A stretch of DNA of 64,000 nucleotides from Paenibacillus sp. JZ16 (GCF_015326965.1 NZ_CP017659.1:1364001-1428000), one strand, 5' to 3'. Counted from the first letter of the stretch, positions 33,716 through 44,106 are shown. The notes: a model not told the origin generated them from the letters alone. Numbers and translations: made by a program.

Positions 33716-35249
33716 CGACTTCCCCTCCCGAATCGGCTGACCGCTGCTGTGCGGCAAGCCGCATGATTTCCTCTTCGCTTGCTTCCTGCCCTGCCAGAAT
33801 TCCCGTCAACCGCCCTTCACTCATCACCATGATTCGGTCGGACATACCAAGCAGTTCGGGCATTTCGGAGGAAATCATAATAATGCTCTTTCCTTGCTTG
33901 GCTAGCTGCGTAATGATGGAATAAATCTCGAACTTCGCGCCAACATCAATGCCACGAGTCGGCTCATCCAGCAGAAGGATCTCAGGCTCGGTCAGAAGCC
34001 ATCTTGCCAGCAGCACCTTCTGCTGGTTCCCGCCCGACAGATTGCGAATCTGGGTATGGACCGAGGGCGTTTTCGTTCTAAGCTGCTCCACGTTCATACG
34101 CGCATCCTGGATTCCTCTGCGTTCATTTAACAGAAACGCCCAATTCTGATACCTGCGAAGATTGGCAATGACGGTATTCTCATAGACCGAGAGCACCGGG
34201 AATATGCCGGTAACCCTGCGCTCTTCCGTCAGCAGCGCCATGTTATTTTTCTTGGCGTCCGATGGTGATTTGATCTTTACCGGCTTCCCGTTGATCGATA
34301 TAGTTCCGGAAGCCACCGGACGAAGTCCGAATATTGCTTCAATTAATTCCGTTCGCTGTGCGCCGACAAGGCCTCCGATGCCCAATATCTCCCCCCGTCT
34401 TAGCTCGAAGGATACATTCTGAAACGATTTCGGATTCGTGGAGCTTAATTGGCGAACCTGCATCCGGGTTTCGCCGGGAACGTTCACCCGTTCCGGATAG
34501 CGCTCCGTCAAATCCCGTCCCACCATGCGGGTGATAATCAAATCGGTTGTCAGCTCGCCGGCCTGCCAAGTCCCCACATATTTACCATCGCGCATAATCG
34601 TCACGTCATCGGATATGCGCAGGATTTCTTCCATTTTGTGCGAAATGTAGACGATCGACACCCCTTGCGAACGGAGCCTATTCATGATGTTGAACAGATG
34701 CTCCACTTCATTTCCGGTGAGCGATGAGGTCGGTTCATCCATTACAATCACCTTGGAGTGAAAAGACACCGCTTTGACAATCTCAAGCGATTGGATCTTG
34801 GATACAGACAGCGCTCCTGTTCTTGCCCTGGGATCGATATCGATATCGAGCTCGCGGAACAGGCGGAGCGTATCTTCTGCCATCTGTTTCTCGTTCACGA
34901 ATTTCAAAGGCCAGAAACCCGTCATCGGAAATCTTCCCAGCCATATATTCTCCATCACGTTGCGGTGCGGCACGGGATGAAGCTCCTGATGAATCATGGA
35001 TATTCCGTGATTCAATGCGTCCCTGGAGCTGTTGATGGTTACCTTGCTGCCGTTTAAATAAATGTCGCCTTCATCAGGCTTGTAGATGCCGAATAAACAT
35101 TTCATCAGCGTTGATTTGCCGGCCCCGTTCTCGCCCATAAGCGCATGCACGGTTCCGGGTCTCACCTTGAACGTTACGTCGCTTAATGCCTGAACGCCTG
35201 GAAACGCCTTCGATATATTCCGCATCTCCAGCACATACGATTCCGCCAC
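33693..35249 (-). CDS. mglA: Sugar ABC transporter ATP-binding protein, MglA type
   Basis: About 518 residues, made of two tandem ATPase domains as in MglA/RbsA. The first has Walker A GENGAGKST and Walker B VIVMDEPTSSL. The second has a degenerate GIGGLVGAQRTE in place of Walker A but an intact LSGGNQQKV signature and LLLDEPTRGIDVG. One degenerate site is normal in this family. The start is a GTG at 35249, eight bases after AAGGAGG; longer frames read back into untranslated sequence. Central gene of mglBAC. Confidence 0.92.
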   Translation of the reverse strand: MAESYVLEMRNISKAFPGVQALSDVTFKVRPGTVHALMGENGAGKSTLMKCLFGIYKPDEGDIYLNGSKVTINSSRDALNHGISMIHQELHPVPHRNVMENIWLGRFPMTGFWPLKFVNEKQMAEDTLRLFRELDIDIDPRARTGALSVSKIQSLEIVKAVSFHSKVIVMDEPTSSLTGNEVEHLFNIMNRLRSQGVSIVYISHKMEEILRISDDVTIMRDGKYVGTWQAGELTTDLIITRMVGRDLTERYPERVNVPGETRMQVRQLSSTNPKSFQNVSFELRRGEILGIGGLVGAQRTELIEAIFGLRPVASGTISINGKPVKIKSPSDAKKNNMALLTEERRVTGIFPVLSVYENTVIANLRRYQNWAFLLNERRGIQDARMNVEQLRTKTPSVHTQIRNLSGGNQQKVLLARWLLTEPEILLLDEPTRGIDVGAKFEIYSIITQLAKQGKSIIMISSEMPELLGMSDRIMVMSEGRLTGILAGQEASEEEIMRLAAQQRSADSGGEVDEYANHR

Positions 35250-35341
35250 CTTGAATACCTCCTTCGCAGGCCGGGTGAAAAGAACCCAATATAAAGGGAC
35301 AACGCTACGAATAGCTGCTGCCCCTTCCCATAACCCTGCTA

Positions 35342-36394
35342 TTATTTCGCGTCGGCGATATTGTCTTTCGTTATTTTTTTGTAAGCGATCCATACATATT
35401 TGCCGTCGGTAATATCAAATCCGGTGTTGTCCTTGTTCGGCGTTTCTCCTTTGGATAGCGCTGCGGCAATCGCAACGGAAGCTTTACCCTGGCTCTTGGC
35501 GTCATTAAGCACGGTGCCGAGAAGCGTGCCGTCTTCCAGCGCCTGAATGGCCGGAGCTGTCGCATCTACACCCACGACCGGCATATACTTGTCGCCGCTG
35601 AAGTAACCCGCCGCTTTCAATGCTTCAATGGCACCGAGCGCCATATCGTCATTGTTGGCCAGAACCGCTTCAATCTTGTCGCCATGGGATGCAAGGAAGG
35701 CTTGCATCTTTTCCTGTCCCTTCACGCGGTCCCACATGGCGGTATCCACCGCTAGCGCTTCGACTTCGATCCCGGCATCTTGAATCGCCTGAACGGAGAA
35801 TTTGGTCCTCAGCTCGGCATCCTGATGCCCCGGCTCACCCTGCAGCAATACATACTGCAGCTTGCCATCCCCGTTCTTGTCCGCCTTGGGATTGGCCTTC
35901 CAATAATCGACGATAAGCTGACCCGAAATCGTTCCGGATTCCTCCGCTTTTGCCCCTACGTAATACACCTTATCCCACTTGTTCATGTCTTCCGCGATCG
36001 GCTCCCGGTTCAAGAATACCACTGGCGTATTCGCAGTTTTTGCCTTATCGATAATGACGCCGGCGGCCGTCCGATCCACCGGGTTGATGATCATAGAGCT
36101 GTATTTCTTCGAAATGAACAGATCGATTTTCTCATTTTGGGTTGGCTGCGCATTTTGGCTATCCACGATATCCAGTTTGGCTACGCCATTCGCTGCATCG
36201 GACATCGCGTTCCGAACGCCTGTCATGAACGTGTCGTCGAACTTGTAAATTGCCACCCCGACTTGAGGTGTGCTGCCGCCTGCCGCCTCATCTTGCTTGC
36301 TTTCGCTGCCGGTTGAACTGCTCCCGCCGTTATTGCATGCCGCCGTGGTCAGCATCATGCCGGCTATAAGGATTAACAGCCATTTTTTCTTCAC
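35342..36394 (-). CDS. mglB: Galactose-type sugar-binding lipoprotein, MglB family
   Basis: About 350 residues. The lipoprotein signal KKKWLLILIAGMMLTTAAC is followed by a periplasmic-binding-protein type I fold, with VFLNREP and NNDDMALGAIEALKAAG as in galactose/glucose-binding proteins. It delivers a monosaccharide to MglA/MglC. The start is GTG at 36394 with AGGGAGG nine bases upstream. The gene is preceded by a promoter with a 21-bp-spaced direct repeat, likely the target of the adjacent YesN-type regulator. Confidence 0.9.
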   Translation of the reverse strand: MKKKWLLILIAGMMLTTAACNNGGSSSTGSESKQDEAAGGSTPQVGVAIYKFDDTFMTGVRNAMSDAANGVAKLDIVDSQNAQPTQNEKIDLFISKKYSSMIINPVDRTAAGVIIDKAKTANTPVVFLNREPIAEDMNKWDKVYYVGAKAEESGTISGQLIVDYWKANPKADKNGDGKLQYVLLQGEPGHQDAELRTKFSVQAIQDAGIEVEALAVDTAMWDRVKGQEKMQAFLASHGDKIEAVLANNDDMALGAIEALKAAGYFSGDKYMPVVGVDATAPAIQALEDGTLLGTVLNDAKSQGKASVAIAAALSKGETPNKDNTGFDITDGKYVWIAYKKITKDNIADAK

Positions 36395-36473
36395 CTGGGT
36401 TGACCTCCCTGTTTCATTCGAATTTTCAGTGACGGATACGGCGTTCCTGCGCCATATCTTACTGTCTACCGCC

Positions 36474-36537
36474 ATTATGCCGCAATGCTCCTGACATTCG
36501 AATTCAAAATCCTCATGCTTTCTAGCAAAATTCTCAT
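36474..36537 (-). promoter_or_regulatory. mglB promoter with two direct-repeat activator sites
   Basis: On the minus strand ATGAGAATTTTG (36526-36537) and ATGAGGATTTTG (36505-36516) are direct repeats exactly 21 bases apart, two helical turns. The downstream copy ends a few bases before TTCGAA, which is 17 bases from CATAAT (36474-36479). A weak -35 with adjacent in-phase repeats is the usual layout for an AraC-type activator. Confidence 0.6.
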
Positions 36538-36565
36538 CACTTTGCCTCTAATTTTCGCGATTTCT

Positions 36566-37567
36566 TTACTTCACAAATGGAAACAGAACCTTCTGATTAT
36601 CCATCCAGAACATGTTGTCCGCATCAATCACCTTGGTCTCAAGCACAATCGGCTTATCATATTTCGAACCATCCAATACCTTCACAGCCTGTTCTACTCC
36701 CAGATATCCCGTGCTGAACCCGTTCTGCACAATGAGTTTATGAAGGATGCCATCCTGCAGAAGTTGAAGCTGCTCCAGGTCGCTTCCGAAGGTGACAATC
36801 TTGATCTTCCCCTGAACGTTCCGTCTTGCGACTTCTTTTGCCGCTCCCAAGGAGGCCTGAATATCGAGTGCCAGTATCCCGTCAACCGATTCCCGGTCCA
36901 GCAGCTGCTTGGCCGCCTGCCAGCATGCATCTTCACGTTTGCCGCATGCTGCCCCGTCCGCTATCTGAATCCCGCTAATTCCCGACAATACGCTTTTGGC
37001 TCCCTCTTCGCGGGCAATGAGGTCGGGATCCTCCCTGTCGGATCGAAGTATGGCGACAACTCCCCGATCGCCAAGTAAGTCGGCCAGCTGTTCACCCGCC
37101 TTGCGTCCGGCCGCCTCATTATGGATTGCGATGGCGGACAGGACACCTGTGGTCATTCGCTCATCATTCAAAGCAATGATGGGGACATCAGCTGCTGATG
37201 CCTGATCACCTAATTTCAACAGTACGGCTTCGGATGCCGGATCGATCAGAATCGCGGAGGAACCTTTCTCCAGCACCTTCAATGCAGCTTGCAGTTGCTC
37301 CGCTTCATCGTCACTAGGCTCCAGCGGGATATAATCAAGCACCATTCCGTATACCTTGGCAGCCGCCTCGGCGCCTAATCGGATGGCATCCCCCTGCTCT
37401 TCGGCGTGTATGGGAGCCACGAGTGCAATGTGCCGGAGTTTGGGCTCATTCTCATCTATGGTTGCGTCTGATGAACACGATGTTAAGAAGATCAAGGATA
37501 GAATGAGTACAACAAGACGGCCTTTCTGTACAATCGGTATCCATAACACACGCTTCATGCTAATCAT
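36566..37567 (-). CDS. Membrane-anchored sugar-binding receptor of a three-component sensor
   Basis: About 333 residues. An N-terminal hydrophobic segment ends in a lipobox-like LTSC, followed by a periplasmic-binding-protein type I fold (RbsB/XylF-like) from about residue 35. It is a second binding protein separate from MglB, and its gene follows the kinase gene with an 8-base overlap and AGGAG seven bases before the start. Dedicated binding proteins in this position, as XylFII with LytS-YesN in Clostridium beijerinckii, bind sugar and activate the kinase rather than feed the transporter. That is the favoured role here. Confidence 0.8.
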   Translation of the reverse strand: MISMKRVLWIPIVQKGRLVVLILSLIFLTSCSSDATIDENEPKLRHIALVAPIHAEEQGDAIRLGAEAAAKVYGMVLDYIPLEPSDDEAEQLQAALKVLEKGSSAILIDPASEAVLLKLGDQASAADVPIIALNDERMTTGVLSAIAIHNEAAGRKAGEQLADLLGDRGVVAILRSDREDPDLIAREEGAKSVLSGISGIQIADGAACGKREDACWQAAKQLLDRESVDGILALDIQASLGAAKEVARRNVQGKIKIVTFGSDLEQLQLLQDGILHKLIVQNGFSTGYLGVEQAVKVLDGSKYDKPIVLETKVIDADNMFWMDNQKVLFPFVK

Positions 37568-39389
37568 GCTCCCGCTCCTCCCCTGACTCGTGAATAATCG
37601 GTATCCGTATGCGAACGGTCGTGCCCTCTTCAAGCTCGCTCTCATATTCCAGACCGTAACGGTGCCCATAATATAATTGGATCCGGTCATGAACATTTCG
37701 AACGGCCACGCCGGAGCCTGCCGTATTGATAAATGGAGCCGGATGTTGTCGCAGCGTTTCAACCTCTAATATCCTTTCAAGCATCTCGGGAGACATTCCG
37801 ACCCCATTGTCCCTAACCGTCATCTCCAATAGATCGCCTTGTATAGCAGCCGTTATGTGAATATGTCCTTGATCCACCATATATTCAATGCCATGTACGA
37901 TGGCATTCTCGATTAAGGGCTGAAGCACAAGCTTTAGCGTGTAGCAGGACTGCGCTGCCTCATCCGCTTCGATCAAAAAATCGAATTTCTGTTTATATCT
38001 CATCTGTTGGATGGTCAAATAATGCCTTGCATGCTCCAGCTCCTCACGGACGCTTATGGAGGTCTTCCCTTTGCTCAAGCTCAAACGAAACAGCTTCGAC
38101 AAGGAAGTGATCATCGTAATGACTTCCTCCTTCTTGCTCATGCCCACCATGCGGACAACCGAATTCAAGGTGTTATATAAAAAATGCGGGTTGATCTGAG
38201 CCTGCAAGGCTTCCAGCTCGTATCTGCGCTTCGATTCCTGCTCTTTCACAATCTGTTTCATGAGCTGCCTGATCTTATCCAGCATCAGATTGAACCGACT
38301 GGACAGCTGTACCACTTCCAGTGGCCCCTGCATCGGGAGCTCCACGTTGAAATCGCCACGTTCCACCGCCTTCATCGTTCTGCCCATCCGGCGGATGGGG
38401 CGGGTCAGCATAGCCGAGAGAATCAGGGAAACTGCGATGGCAAGCACCAGAACCATCGCCACGACCTGAACCAGATAACGATTGACCTCTTCTCTTGTGG
38501 TCATGATTTCATCCAAATAGGAAACCCCAACGATTTTCCATCCTATATTAACGACTGATTTCACCGTGTTCAGCCGCTTGACTCCATCCGATTCATCAAT
38601 GTAGCTGTCAGAGGAAGTAAGTGCCCGCTCAACACTCTCGTTTCGAAGCCCCATGTAAATTAATTGCTGCTGGGGATGATACACGATGTTTCCCGCTCCT
38701 TCATCGATGATATACGCATACCCCCGCTTACCCAAGCTAATGCGGCTGCTTAGCTCATCGATTTTCTTGAAGTTGATATCTACCAGCAGAATGACATATG
38801 TTGGCTCCCCGTTATGAACAACCGTAATTCCTTTGCTCATCGTGACAACCCATTTAAATGTATGGTCGTACAAATTCTGCACATGCGGCAGTGAGAAGCT
38901 CAGATGGTTGGAGACTCTCATGGCCGAGTGAAACCAGCTTTGTTCCGTCACCCGCGCGCTGGCCTTAACCGGCATAGCCGGATGGTTCCTCAGCATATCG
39001 CCCTGTTCATTAAATAACGCGATGGAGACGATGTCATCCCGGCTTCGCATGATGGTGTTCAGCTGTTGAGTAACCTGCTCATCGTCCCATTGCCCGTCAG
39101 CTAGCATGTTTTCCTCAATGGCCCGATACAGCTGTGCCATCCCGTCCACATAATCCTCGAGATTATAGCTTACTTGATCCACGATTTGCTGGGCATTCAG
39201 AAACACGCTTTGCTCCGCCGATCGGGAGAATTTATTGAACAACAGAACGGCTACCACGATCACGATCAGCAGAATAAATGCCGAAAAGGACCACATGATG
39301 ATCGATTGAATGCTGTGTGCGCAAAATCGCCTAATCCATCGCTGAATGGTTGGTTTAATCGAGTTCCGCTTGGCATACGCGATTTTCAC
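37560..39389 (-). CDS. Sensor histidine kinase, YesM/LytS-like with extracellular sensor domain
   Basis: 609 residues. Membrane helices lie at about 30-52 and 305-327 with a double-Cache-like extracellular region between (WFHSAMRV, KRGYAYIIDEGAG). HAMP, His_kinase (QINPHFLYNTLN, His402) and HATPase domains follow. The start is a GTG eight bases after GAGGGGG and 5 bases beyond the regulator's stop. Its downstream neighbour is a sugar-binding lipoprotein, suggesting kinase plus receptor. With the regulator at 39395 it should control mglBAC. Confidence 0.9.
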   Translation of the reverse strand: MKIAYAKRNSIKPTIQRWIRRFCAHSIQSIIMWSFSAFILLIVIVVAVLLFNKFSRSAEQSVFLNAQQIVDQVSYNLEDYVDGMAQLYRAIEENMLADGQWDDEQVTQQLNTIMRSRDDIVSIALFNEQGDMLRNHPAMPVKASARVTEQSWFHSAMRVSNHLSFSLPHVQNLYDHTFKWVVTMSKGITVVHNGEPTYVILLVDINFKKIDELSSRISLGKRGYAYIIDEGAGNIVYHPQQQLIYMGLRNESVERALTSSDSYIDESDGVKRLNTVKSVVNIGWKIVGVSYLDEIMTTREEVNRYLVQVVAMVLVLAIAVSLILSAMLTRPIRRMGRTMKAVERGDFNVELPMQGPLEVVQLSSRFNLMLDKIRQLMKQIVKEQESKRRYELEALQAQINPHFLYNTLNSVVRMVGMSKKEEVITMITSLSKLFRLSLSKGKTSISVREELEHARHYLTIQQMRYKQKFDFLIEADEAAQSCYTLKLVLQPLIENAIVHGIEYMVDQGHIHITAAIQGDLLEMTVRDNGVGMSPEMLERILEVETLRQHPAPFINTAGSGVAVRNVHDRIQLYYGHRYGLEYESELEEGTTVRIRIPIIHESGEEREHD

Positions 39390-39394
39390 CAGAT

Positions 39395-41029
39395 CTACCC
39401 CCTCGCTTGTGTCCGGTATTCCTTGGGCGAGATGCCGACCAACTTCTTGAAGCAGAAGCTGAAATAATTCGGATCGGCAAATCCGACACGCTCCGCGATT
39501 TCGAAGGCTCTAAGATCCGATGATCGAAGAAGCTCCTTAGCCGTTTCCATCCGAAGCTGCATCAAATACTGCACGTAGGTCATTTTGACTTCTCTTTTAA
39601 ACACAGCGCTAAAATAGCCTGTACTAATATGAAGCTGCATGCACAGCTTCTGCAGAGATAATTCCGAATCAATGTAATGCTCCCGTGTATATTGGAGTGC
39701 CTTCTCCACAATGTCTTTGTACGCATGCTGCCTGGAGCTGGCAATATGCTTTCGTATGGTCAAACTAATGTCCTGCAGCCAGGCTTTAGCCTCCTGTAAG
39801 CCGGAAAACTTAAAGATCTCCGCATGCAGCTGAAATCCTGCGCCGAACAACGCCTCGATCTCAACCCCGGATTCTTTGGCCGATCGCAAGACGGCCGTTA
39901 CAACCTCCAGAAGGTATACCTGAACGTCCTGAATGGTACATGAGGCGCCAATGAGTTCATCGAATATATGCGAAATGGCTTCGGTCAATTCCTCTTCGGT
40001 TCCGAGCTTTAGACTGCGGATCAGCGCTTGCTCCTTTAATTCATCCAGACGAACCCCCTCCGGTCTCGGACGCTCGACATCATCGATGAAAATGACTTTC
40101 TCGGCACCCAGAATCAACCGGTAGTCGAGCGCCAGCAGCGCACCCTGATATGAAAGCTTCAGGTCTGTTAGATTCCCCACCTGTGAGCCCACTCCAATCG
40201 TAACCGGCAGCTTCAAATAATGAAGAATGCTTTTTAATAAACGGTCAAGTGTCAACTGCAGCTCGCTAAACCACGCTTCTTCCTCCCTCTCATCATTCGC
40301 AATCAGCAGCACAATGCTGTCCTGATATATGAATGCGCTTACAAGAGATGAGGGATCCAGAAGCTCCTTCGCGATGTTCAGCATGGCATGCAGCATTAAA
40401 TCCAAGTCTCCAGAATGGCGTAGGGAGGCTGAGGACGTTTGCTCCTTATCAACAGAAGCGGGATATAAGGCCATAACCGCAGCAAGGTAACAACCTCCAT
40501 TCAAAGATAATTCGTAATTTCGAATCTTCTCCTCAACAATCGAGCGGGGTAATTTCCGGGTGAGCAGCGACGCAAGAAACGATTCCCGAAGCAATGGCAG
40601 GCTCGTGCGGTAATGCTCCTTCAACTGACGCACATCCTCGCGCTCTGCAACCTCCAAATCGATCTTGTCCTTGATCTTCCTCAATAGCTCCATAAAGCTT
40701 TCGGCTGAGAAAGGTTTAAGCAAATACTCGTCCACGCTGAGCGTAATCGCTTGACGGGCATAATCAAATTCATCGTATCCGGTTAAGATCACGATTTTGC
40801 ACAGCGGCTGAAACTCTCTGAGCCATGAGGCCAGCTGGAGCCCATCCTGAAACGGCATACTGATATCGGTAATGACAACTTCCGGCTCCAATCGCTCCGC
40901 AAGCTCCACAGCCTCTCTCCCGTTCTCCGCCGTTCCCTCGATCGTGAATCCGCAGGCTTCCCACTGGATTTCCTGCACGAGTCCCTCTCTTACGTCGGCT
41001 TCATCGTCCACTAACAGCACTTTGTACAA
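39395..41029 (-). CDS. Response regulator with AraC-type output, YesN type
   Basis: 544 residues, longer than the module B regulator because of a 280-residue linker region. The receiver has Asp8/Asp9 and Asp55 (VITDISMPF); the C-terminal AraC domain ends in FKKLVGISPKEYRTQARG. The start is TTG, seven bases after AGGAGGGG. First gene of the regulator-kinase-receptor unit. Its likely binding sites are the direct repeats upstream of mglB. Confidence 0.92.
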   Translation of the reverse strand: MYKVLLVDDEADVREGLVQEIQWEACGFTIEGTAENGREAVELAERLEPEVVITDISMPFQDGLQLASWLREFQPLCKIVILTGYDEFDYARQAITLSVDEYLLKPFSAESFMELLRKIKDKIDLEVAEREDVRQLKEHYRTSLPLLRESFLASLLTRKLPRSIVEEKIRNYELSLNGGCYLAAVMALYPASVDKEQTSSASLRHSGDLDLMLHAMLNIAKELLDPSSLVSAFIYQDSIVLLIANDEREEEAWFSELQLTLDRLLKSILHYLKLPVTIGVGSQVGNLTDLKLSYQGALLALDYRLILGAEKVIFIDDVERPRPEGVRLDELKEQALIRSLKLGTEEELTEAISHIFDELIGASCTIQDVQVYLLEVVTAVLRSAKESGVEIEALFGAGFQLHAEIFKFSGLQEAKAWLQDISLTIRKHIASSRQHAYKDIVEKALQYTREHYIDSELSLQKLCMQLHISTGYFSAVFKREVKMTYVQYLMQLRMETAKELLRSSDLRAFEIAERVGFADPNYFSFCFKKLVGISPKEYRTQARG

Positions 41030-41136
41030 GGCAACCCCTCCTGTTCTAATCTGTCAAATTTAGTTAAAAGAATCTAATGTGATCTTACCGCGGCCCATCC
41101 AAATTTGGAATGCATCATTTTCACGCTGCTTGAGGC

Positions 41137-41189
41137 AAAAAAAAGAACGAATGCATGGCTCTTGAACAACAGAGTGATTTCTGTTCGTT
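41137..41189 (-). terminator. Possible terminator of the MATE transporter gene
   Basis: On the minus strand AACGAA and TTCGTT bracket an inner short stem and are followed by C plus eight Ts. The outer stem is only six pairs, so this is a tentative call; the T-run is the best evidence. Confidence 0.4.
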
Positions 41190-41227
41190 AAGTCATGATT
41201 CGTCCTGAACTCGATTGTATAAAATCC

Positions 41228-42586
41228 TTACGCCTGGGCCGGTATGGAGACGGGATTAGCAGGCGTGCCTAACCTTTTGATGCTCAGGTAGTAGGCAATG
41301 CCGAGCGGGATGACGGCTCCGAGCCAAGCCAGCGGGTTCGCCAGGCTTGCGCCGAGGAACCCGATCTGCGCGGTCAGGAAGATGGCAGCCAATACCCGCA
41401 TGATCAGTTCCATGATGCCGGCTACGGTTGGGATAAAGCTCTGTCCCAGTCCCTGCAGCGTGAAGCGGTAGATGAACAACAGCGACAGAAGCAAATAGGT
41501 GCTTCCGTTCGATAAGAAATACAGCCTGCTAAGGGACAGCAATTCTCCCTGTCCATGACCGACAAAGAGGCTGACGGCTGCAGGACCCGCGAATATAACC
41601 AGCAACCCCACGGCGATGCTGAAAGATCCCGAGACCCATATACATTGTTTAACTCCAAGCTTGATTCGGTCTATGCGATTCGCACCGAAGTTCTGGGCCG
41701 CAAAAGTCGCCATCGTAATGCCAAAGGAACTCATGGGCTGCGTAGCGAGCATGTCAATCTTCTGAGCAGCAGTATATGCGGCTACGGCTGTTGCCCCAAG
41801 ACCGTTAAGCGTAATCTGAAGAATGATGGCACCGATTGCAATGATGGAGGCTTGGAAGCCCATCGGGAAACCGACCCACATATGCCGGCGTATAAATGTC
41901 CTATCGATGGACCAATCAGCATTCTTGAATTGCAGAAGCGGAACCTTTTTATGAATGTATAACAAGCAGAGCAGGCAGGAGAACAGCTGCGATACCACCG
42001 TGGCAAGCCCTGCTCCGGCTACTCCCATCTTGAATACGAGAATAAATAACAGATCGAGTACGATATTCAGAATGCTTGCGACCACCAAGAATAGAAGCGG
42101 TGTCCGGCTGTCCCCAAGCGCTCTGAGCAAGTTCGCCAGCAGGTTGAACAGGACGGCTGCCCCAACACCCCAATTTATGACGATTAAGTACGAATAAGCA
42201 TCATCCAGGATTTCTGCCGGCGTGTTCATCATGACGAGGACAGGCCTCGTGAATATGACACTCACAATGGTCAGGAAAACCGTGAATACAAGGCTAATCC
42301 ATATACTCGTTCCCACGCTTTTGCGAACGCCCGCGATATCCTTGGCGCCAAAACGCTGCGCCGTTATGATGGATAAACCTGCCGTCAAGCCTTGGGCAAA
42401 GCCAATGACAAAAAACAAAATACTGCCGGTCGAGCCAACGGCCGCAAGTGCGTTCACACCAATGGTGCGCCCAACGATCAGGGTATCCGCCATATTATAA
42501 AATTGTTGAAAAATATTTCCGATTAAAAGCGGGATCGTAAACATGATGATCAGCTTGATCGGACTTCCTTGCGTCATGTCTCTCAT
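41228..42586 (-). CDS. MATE-family multidrug/Na+ efflux transporter
   Basis: 452 residues with 12 predicted membrane segments in two related halves, typical MATE length. The N-terminus has GSPIKLIIMFTIPLLIGN and YNMADTLIVGR, the conserved opening of NorM/DinF-like proteins. It probably exports a cationic or hydrophobic compound using an ion gradient. It has AGGAGA six bases before the ATG and stands alone; nothing nearby suggests a substrate or a regulator. Confidence 0.9.
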   Translation of the reverse strand: MRDMTQGSPIKLIIMFTIPLLIGNIFQQFYNMADTLIVGRTIGVNALAAVGSTGSILFFVIGFAQGLTAGLSIITAQRFGAKDIAGVRKSVGTSIWISLVFTVFLTIVSVIFTRPVLVMMNTPAEILDDAYSYLIVINWGVGAAVLFNLLANLLRALGDSRTPLLFLVVASILNIVLDLLFILVFKMGVAGAGLATVVSQLFSCLLCLLYIHKKVPLLQFKNADWSIDRTFIRRHMWVGFPMGFQASIIAIGAIILQITLNGLGATAVAAYTAAQKIDMLATQPMSSFGITMATFAAQNFGANRIDRIKLGVKQCIWVSGSFSIAVGLLVIFAGPAAVSLFVGHGQGELLSLSRLYFLSNGSTYLLLSLLFIYRFTLQGLGQSFIPTVAGIMELIMRVLAAIFLTAQIGFLGASLANPLAWLGAVIPLGIAYYLSIKRLGTPANPVSIPAQA

Positions 42587-42907
42587 GTAGATTCTCCTAT
42601 GCCGTCACTAAACGTTCCTCTATATATTTATTAGATAATATAACGCTATAAAGCCTATAGAGCAGCGCCTTGAAAACATTATAATGGGTGAGGGTCGTTT
42701 GTATTCTTGTGTATCTTATCATGAAAGAACATAAATTTCTGCATATTTATCATCAAAACGACTAACAAAACTAAGTCACTATGGTCAGAACGGTTCATAC
42801 CGGATTTTGATCCGCGAAATCATTTCAATGAAAAAAAGATCAACCGGTAAATCGGTTGACCTTTTTTCAGAAGATTATGGATGCACCACCCTAAGAATCG
42901 GTAATGA
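42587..42907. other. 321-base gap between MATE and purT genes
   Basis: It contains the MATE upstream region (AT-rich, no convincing promoter fixed) and the purT terminator at 42831-42867. No open frame with a ribosome binding site was seen. Confidence 0.5.
42831..42867 (-). terminator. Terminator of purT
   Basis: TCAACCG (42840-42846) and CGGTTGA (42853-42859) form a 7-bp stem with a 6-base loop. A run of As on the left gives a T-tract for minus-strand transcripts; the right side is also T-rich. Confidence 0.75.
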
Positions 42908-44068
42908 TTAGGCTTCCTCAATAGCAAGCTCATCCAAAGCCTGCTTCGCACGCGAACGCGCTTCCTCTAATGTGCCGGCGGTTGACAACGCAACTGCGAC
43001 CCGTCTTCCAACCTTGGTCACCGGTTTCCCAAAAATGCGCAGCTGCGTATTCGGAACAGCCAGTGCTTGCTCGGCACCGGTAATTGTGTAGTCCTCCAGC
43101 TCTCGCGCAGCTTTCAGCGGACGACTGGCTCCCGGCGTTATCAATTCGATCTCCGGGATTGGAAAACCAAGAATGGCACGGACGTGAAGCGCGAATTCAG
43201 ATAAATTTTGCGTCACCAGCGTAACCAAGCCGGTATCATGCGGTCGCGGAGACACCTCGCTAAAATACACTTTATCCGCAGCAAGGAACAATTCAACACC
43301 AAACAATCCATATCCGCCAAGCTCGTCGGTAATCGTCCTTGCAATATATTTAGCTTCCTCCATTTGCTCATCGGACATGTTGTGCGGCTGCCAGGATTCG
43401 ATATAGTCCCCGCTCTCCTGAATATGACCGATTGGCGCACAGAAGCTTGTTCCATTGACGGAGCGAACGGTCAAAAGCGTGATCTCTGACTGGAACGTAA
43501 TGAATTCCTCAATGATCACTCTGCCGTTCTGCACGCGGCCGCCTTCCATCGCCATGTTCCAGCAGGACTCGATATCCCCTTCGCAGCGGCATACACTCTG
43601 GCCTTTGCCTGAGGAACTCATCAGCGGTTTTATCACGCACGGAAAGCCCATATCCAGGACAGCCTGTTTAAATTCCTCATAAGTATCGGCAAATCGATAG
43701 CCTGCAGTAGGCAGTCCCAACTCCTCGGAAGCCAACCGGCGAATCCCTTCACGATCCATCGTAAGCTTCGCAGCTCTGGCAGTAGGAATAACCCGGTACC
43801 CCTCTTCCTCCAGTCTAACCAGCTCCGAAGTAGCGAGCGCCTCGATTTCGGGTACGATCAGGTCCGGCTTCTCCAGCTCGATGATTGCGCGTAATTTCTC
43901 CCCATCCAGCATATCGAGGACATGGCTGTGATCGGCAACATGCATGGCAGGAGCGTCAGCATAACGATCGACCGCTACGGTTTCAACACCCAGTCTCTGG
44001 GCCTCAATCACGACTTCTTTTCCGAGTTCTCCCGAACCTAGCAGCAGTATTTTCTTCGTTTTTAACAT
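42908..44068 (-). CDS. purT: Formate-dependent phosphoribosylglycinamide formyltransferase PurT
   Basis: 386 residues, an ATP-grasp enzyme that makes formyl-GAR from GAR, formate and ATP in purine synthesis, bypassing the folate-dependent PurN. The N-terminal domain has [19 protein letters not shown]; the ATP-grasp region has [17 protein letters not shown] and the metal-site segment [13 protein letters not shown]. Full length, with AAGGGGAT before the ATG. A ZTP riboswitch lies directly upstream, in line with need for formyl transfer when folate one-carbon units run short. Confidence 0.93.
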   Translation of the reverse strand: MLKTKKILLLGSGELGKEVVIEAQRLGVETVAVDRYADAPAMHVADHSHVLDMLDGEKLRAIIELEKPDLIVPEIEALATSELVRLEEEGYRVIPTARAAKLTMDREGIRRLASEELGLPTAGYRFADTYEEFKQAVLDMGFPCVIKPLMSSSGKGQSVCRCEGDIESCWNMAMEGGRVQNGRVIIEEFITFQSEITLLTVRSVNGTSFCAPIGHIQESGDYIESWQPHNMSDEQMEEAKYIARTITDELGGYGLFGVELFLAADKVYFSEVSPRPHDTGLVTLVTQNLSEFALHVRAILGFPIPEIELITPGASRPLKAARELEDYTITGAEQALAVPNTQLRIFGKPVTKVGRRVAVALSTAGTLEEARSRAKQALDELAIEEA

Positions 44069-44106
44069 CGTTGTTTTATCCCCTTTTCGTAGTTTCAGAG
44101 ACTTAT

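Noticed and set aside
36566..37762. Longer version of the receptor-lipoprotein gene starting at 37762
   Set aside because: The extra 65 codons lie within the end of the kinase gene, and a good ribosome binding site fits the start at 37567 with a signal-type segment right after.
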